This document shows, piece by piece, positions 61,313 through 64,000 of a DNA stretch of 64,000 bases; position 1 is the stretch's first letter, and the number at the start of each line of letters is the position of its first letter. This stretch comes from Roseibium aestuarii (GTDB taxonomy: Bacteria; Pseudomonadota; Alphaproteobacteria; Rhizobiales; Stappiaceae), in the NCBI RefSeq assembly GCF_008477545.1, contig NZ_VORA01000002.1, positions 896,784 to 960,783 of the forward strand, read 5' to 3'. The notes below the pieces were generated by a model. That model had not been told where the DNA came from. It searched no databases and was given only the letters and a program-made list of their open reading frames with translations. Both the position numbers and the translations under genes were made by a program.

Positions 61313-61743
61313 CCTCCCGTCCACCTTCCGTCGGAGGGGTTGAGGCAGATCATCAGCCTGGTCTGCTTCAAGTGAGCCCACCCCTCCGGCGGGCCCTTTC
61401 GGGGAACCCCGGGTAATCCGGAGCGCGCCCCTGAGGCCTCCGGCCCCTTGCAGGGTCGAAGGGGAGTGCAAGACAAGCGACGTTTCTCCCCTTTCCCGCA
61501 TTCGCCCGCGTTACAGGCACCGGACCGGCTCCAACCGCAACAGCGGATGAAGGCCACAAAGACAAAGGCTCGGCCGGAGCAAGTCTCCCACTTGGCCTCT
61601 AGCCGCCCCGAGCGGGACCCGACATAAGATCAGGCCCGCCTGAGCAGCAAGAGCCCGAAAAGCGGGCCCGGCACGACAGAACACGACAAGACAGGAACAT
61701 CAGCACAACCGGGGATCGGGGAACGAGAAAGTCGAGGCGCATC
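61313..61743. other. Gap between carrier-methyltransferase and RarD genes
   Basis: This is a 431-bp GC-rich spacer with no convincing gene. A GGCCCGC/GCGGGCC inverted repeat with a loop of about 20 nt lies around 61630-61665, but it lacks a U-tract. Several short frames run through it on both strands without recognisable content. Confidence 0.45.
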
Positions 61744-62745
61744 ATGACGAAGGACGGGTCCGGCCATCACCAGCTGCAGTCGGAACAGGCCAACCAGACG
61801 CGACAGGGAATATACACCGGCATCGCAGCCGGCCTGATCTGGGGCGTCTATCCCTTCATCTACAAGCCCCTCGCCTCCATCGACATCCTCGAGGTCATCG
61901 CGCACCGGGTGCTCTGGTCCGTGGTCTTTCTCCTTCCGGTCACGCTCCTCGTGTCCCGGCAGGGCCCGCGCCTGATCGAGACCCTCCGTAGCCTGCGGAC
62001 CGTCGCCCTGCTGACGGCCTGCGCCGGCATTCTCGCCGGCTGGTGGCTGACCTATGTCTATTGCCTGGTGTCGGAACGCATTCTCGACGCTGGCCTCGGC
62101 TATTACCTCGGTCCCGTCCTCACTGCCCTCATGGGGGTGGTTTTCCTGAAGGAGAAGCCGGATCGCGGATCGCTTCTGGCGGTCGCCGTCTCCTTCACCG
62201 GCATCCTGATCTACGCCTTCGCCACCCAGGGGCACTTCCCGGTCTACGGACTGATGCTCGGCCTGTTCTATGCGGGCTACACCATCTTCAAGCGCGGCTT
62301 TGTCCGCGTCCCGAGCCAGGTCGCCATCACCATCGAATTCGGTCTGCTGCTCGTTCCAGCGCTCGCCTATCTGGCTGCCAAGGGCGCGGAGGGAACCCTG
62401 GTCGGTTTCGTCACCACCACCCCGACCCAGACGGCCCTTCTGATCTTCATCGGCCTGATGAATGTCATTCCCATGTGGTGCTACAGCTACGCCTCGACCA
62501 ACGTGCCCTCGGTGACCATGAGCTTCATTCAGTATCTGTCGCCGACCTTCAACTTCCTTCTGGCGGTCTTCTACTACCGCGAGCCCTTCGGCCTGCCCTC
62601 GCTCATCATGTTCCTGCTGGTCTGGACGGGCATCGGCATCTTCATCGCCAACAAGCTCAACCGCGCCCGCCTCGCCCGCAACGGTGCCTCGACGAGCGCT
62701 CCCGTCACGACGGCCCAGGTCGCAAGGCTCCGCAATCCCCTCTAG
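61744..62745 (+). CDS. rarD: RarD/EamA-family drug/metabolite transporter
   Basis: This is a 333-residue inner-membrane protein with ten predicted helices in two EamA repeats. It starts GIYTGIAAGLIWGVYPFIYKPLASIDILEVIAHRVLWS, the RarD opening, and includes ILDAGLGYYLGPVLTALMGVVFLKEKP and MSFIQYLSPTFNFLLAVFYYREPF. RarD proteins are predicted exporters, and some EamA members export amino acids and derivatives. A GAGG site precedes the ATG. It lies downstream of the two NRPS-like genes but 431 bp away, so a role in exporting their product is possible but unproven. Confidence 0.88.
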   Translation: MTKDGSGHHQLQSEQANQTRQGIYTGIAAGLIWGVYPFIYKPLASIDILEVIAHRVLWSVVFLLPVTLLVSRQGPRLIETLRSLRTVALLTACAGILAGWWLTYVYCLVSERILDAGLGYYLGPVLTALMGVVFLKEKPDRGSLLAVAVSFTGILIYAFATQGHFPVYGLMLGLFYAGYTIFKRGFVRVPSQVAITIEFGLLLVPALAYLAAKGAEGTLVGFVTTTPTQTALLIFIGLMNVIPMWCYSYASTNVPSVTMSFIQYLSPTFNFLLAVFYYREPFGLPSLIMFLLVWTGIGIFIANKLNRARLARNGASTSAPVTTAQVARLRNPL

Positions 62746-62864
62746 CCTCGAGGCTGACAGGCGTCAAAGAGCTGGTTCCCGGAAACTGAAGAAGCGCAGG
62801 TCGGGCCATCGCCCGTCAGGCTGCGGCGTGGCGGCTGCCGGATGACGAGACGCGGTGCGCGGCC

Positions 62865-63365
62865 TCAGGCCTCGGCCCCATCATCCTCGTCGCTGGACAG
62901 GCGCATGGGCTGTTCGAGGAAGGTTCCGAAGACAACCGTGGTCTCGGATTGCACCACGCCAGGGATCTTGTAGATCTCGTTGTACACCTGCTCCATGTGC
63001 TCCGTATCCTTGGACCGGATCTTGCACAGGATGGAGTATTCCCCGGCGATGTTATGGATTTCCTCGATCTCGCTGATCTTCATCAGCTGCTCGGCCTTGC
63101 CGCGCTTGTCGACATCCGACAGCTTGAGGCGCACGAAGCAGAGGAAGCTCCGGTCGATCTTGCGCGGCTCGATCACCGCGGCAATGCGCTTGATGACCCC
63201 TTGCTCCTTGAGCCGCTTCACCCGCTCATGGGCCCCCGTCGACGACAGGCCGACCGCAGCCCCAAGGGCCGCATAGCTGATCGATCCGTCCAGGGACAGA
63301 ATGTCAAGGATCTTGCGATCCGTGTCGGTGAGCGAAATCTTCTCGGAAGGAACGGGCCGGGGCAT
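62865..63365 (-). CDS. Lrp/AsnC-family transcriptional regulator
   Basis: This is a 166-residue Lrp-type regulator. The HTH reads LTDTDRKILDILSLDGSISYAALGAAVGLSSTGAHERVKRLKEQGVI, and the RAM domain has IHNIAGEYSILCKIRSKDTEHMEQVYNEIYKIPGV. It has a slightly long acidic C-terminal tail (SSDEDDGAEA). It is convergent with the RarD gene. Lrp-type proteins often control amino acid exporters beside them, so it may regulate rarD, but the shared spacer is downstream of both genes. Confidence 0.9.
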   Translation of the reverse strand: MPRPVPSEKISLTDTDRKILDILSLDGSISYAALGAAVGLSSTGAHERVKRLKEQGVIKRIAAVIEPRKIDRSFLCFVRLKLSDVDKRGKAEQLMKISEIEEIHNIAGEYSILCKIRSKDTEHMEQVYNEIYKIPGVVQSETTVVFGTFLEQPMRLSSDEDDGAEA

Positions 63366-63587
63366 CAGGACTTGCTTGTTGGCGATTGCACGACCCGATC
63401 TGCGCCGGATCCATTCACAGAAGGATATCCGACCGCTCCGCTCCCTTCAAACCAAAACGCCCCGAACGGGACATTTCGGTTACCGCAATCTATGCCGCTT
63501 GTAGCATTCCCATTACTGCTCAAGCGGCCTCGGGATAGGTGAAAGGCTTCCGCCCGATCCAGCATCAAATCTCCCCCTTCAAACGCA

Positions 63588-63612
63588 AAAACCCGCCACG
63601 AGGGCGGGTTTT
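63588..63612. terminator. Bidirectional terminator
   Basis: AAAACCCGCC pairs with GGCGGGTTTT (10 bp, 5-nt loop ACGAG), giving a U-run on either strand. It lies between the Lrp gene promoter and the rRNA operon and would insulate the two. Confidence 0.8.
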
Positions 63613-63667
63613 CTTCCAGAGGCTGGGTTTCTGGGCTGTTAAGTTTTGGTGGTCCTTAAAACGCAAG

Positions 63668-63690
63668 ACAGCCCCGCTTTTGGCGAGGCT
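63668..63690. terminator. Terminator-like hairpin
   Basis: CAGCCCCGC and GCGAGGCTG form a 9-bp stem with one mismatch around a 5-nt loop (TTTTG). Downstream U-runs are poor on the plus strand and modest on the minus strand, so it may be a decayed copy of the neighbouring terminators. Confidence 0.5.
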
Positions 63691-63821
63691 GATGGTATTC
63701 TTCTATATGGATTTTGGTTTGTGTCGCAGGATTTGTCATTTTTGCCCTTCTGCGTCGGGCTTTGCCCTCCTTGAGGGGGCCGGCGTGAGGATCTCGGCTG
63801 GATCCCGTTACCAAACAAAAA

Positions 63822-63840
63822 ACCCGCCTTTTGGGCGGGT
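63822..63840 (-). terminator. Terminator of the rRNA/tRNA-fMet operon
   Basis: ACCCGCC pairs with GGCGGGT (7 bp, 5-nt loop). On the minus strand the stem is followed by a run of U (AAAAAA at 63817-63822 on plus). It begins 9 bp past the 3' end of tRNA-fMet, where an rRNA operon is expected to end. Confidence 0.85.
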
Positions 63841-63849
63841 ATTTTTGAT

Positions 63850-63926
<77 letters not shown>

Positions 63927-63969
63927 TTATGTCGGAGGATTTGTTGAAGAGAATTGATTGCGTTTAGCA

Positions 63970-64000
63970 GGCCTGGCGGCGACCTACTCTCCCACACCTT
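63970..64000 (-). rRNA. rrf: 5S ribosomal RNA, 3' end (partial)
   Basis: The complement of the last 31 bases reads GTGTGGGAGAGTAGGTCGCC then GCCAGGC, the conserved 3' end of 5S rRNA. The gene continues beyond the right edge and is transcribed leftwards into tRNA-fMet. The exact 3' end is uncertain by one or two bases. Confidence 0.9.

Larger units (their letters stand above)
63366..63849. other. Region between the Lrp gene and the rRNA operon end
   Basis: In this 484-bp stretch, 63366-63586 contains the Lrp promoter region, with AT-rich patches such as GGACATTTCGG and TTGTAGCATTCCC. It then carries three stem-loops (63587-63612, 63668-63690, 63822-63840). I see no credible protein gene. Confidence 0.55.

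Overview
This 64 kb window is GC-rich (roughly two-thirds G+C by eye) and looks like chromosomal DNA of an alphaproteobacterium, most plausibly a Hyphomicrobiales member of the Stappia/Labrenzia/Pannonibacter type. That placement is inferred from codon style, operon layouts (fdsGBACD, xoxFGJ, ATP-grasp/alpha-E/transglutaminase) and the 5S-tRNA-fMet end of an rRNA operon at the right edge. I see no insertion sequence, prophage, CRISPR array or integrase.

Left part (1-13,206). A truncated YtfQ-type sugar-binding protein is followed by purU. A four-gene minus-strand unit follows: RpiR regulator, polar amino acid binding protein, enolase-superfamily N-acylamino acid racemase, and GNAT acyltransferase. 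It looks like an amino acid salvage or D-to-L inversion module. An Lrp-type regulator then stands opposite a three-gene plus-strand operon: transglutaminase-DUF2126, circularly permuted ATP-grasp plus alpha-E, and a second transglutaminase. This is a computationally predicted but uncharacterised peptide-ligation/hydrolysis system.

Sugar island (13,222-26,663). A YitT membrane protein and a LacI regulator lie opposite a long plus-strand operon. It encodes a complete carbohydrate ABC importer, two TIM-barrel isomerase-like proteins, two Gfo/Idh/MocA oxidoreductases, an aldo/keto reductase and a GH43 glycosidase, and ends in a 13-bp terminator stem. Two operator-like inverted repeats lie between lacI and the operon.

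C1/PQQ superlocus (26,694-58,107). This is the heart of the window. A lanthanide-type PQQ methanol dehydrogenase (XoxF), its cytochrome and XoxJ are surrounded by the accessory set known from quinoprotein loci. That set includes a CxxxCW rhodanese-like protein, a SoxYZ-like carrier, a zinc metallohydrolase, YVTN beta-propellers, an MxaD-like protein, a Ped-type ABC system with a second NitT/TauT-type ABC importer nested inside it, and several exported proteins of unknown function. Gfa, S-(hydroxymethyl)glutathione dehydrogenase and S-formylglutathione hydrolase carry formaldehyde to formate. A LysR-fdsGBACD operon oxidises formate to CO2 with NAD. Regulation is probably by a hybrid histidine kinase, a FIST sensor and a LuxR-type response regulator. 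Two divergent promoters in the cluster share a 22-bp motif that could be that regulator's site.

Right part (58,108-64,000). After an AT-rich promoter region with a perfect 16-bp palindrome come a stand-alone adenylation enzyme and a carrier protein fused to a methyltransferase. Together they form a minimal NRPS-like pair with no condensation or thioesterase domain. A RarD/EamA transporter and an Lrp regulator follow. The window closes with several terminator-like stems and, on the minus strand, initiator tRNA-Met and the 3' end of a 5S rRNA gene.
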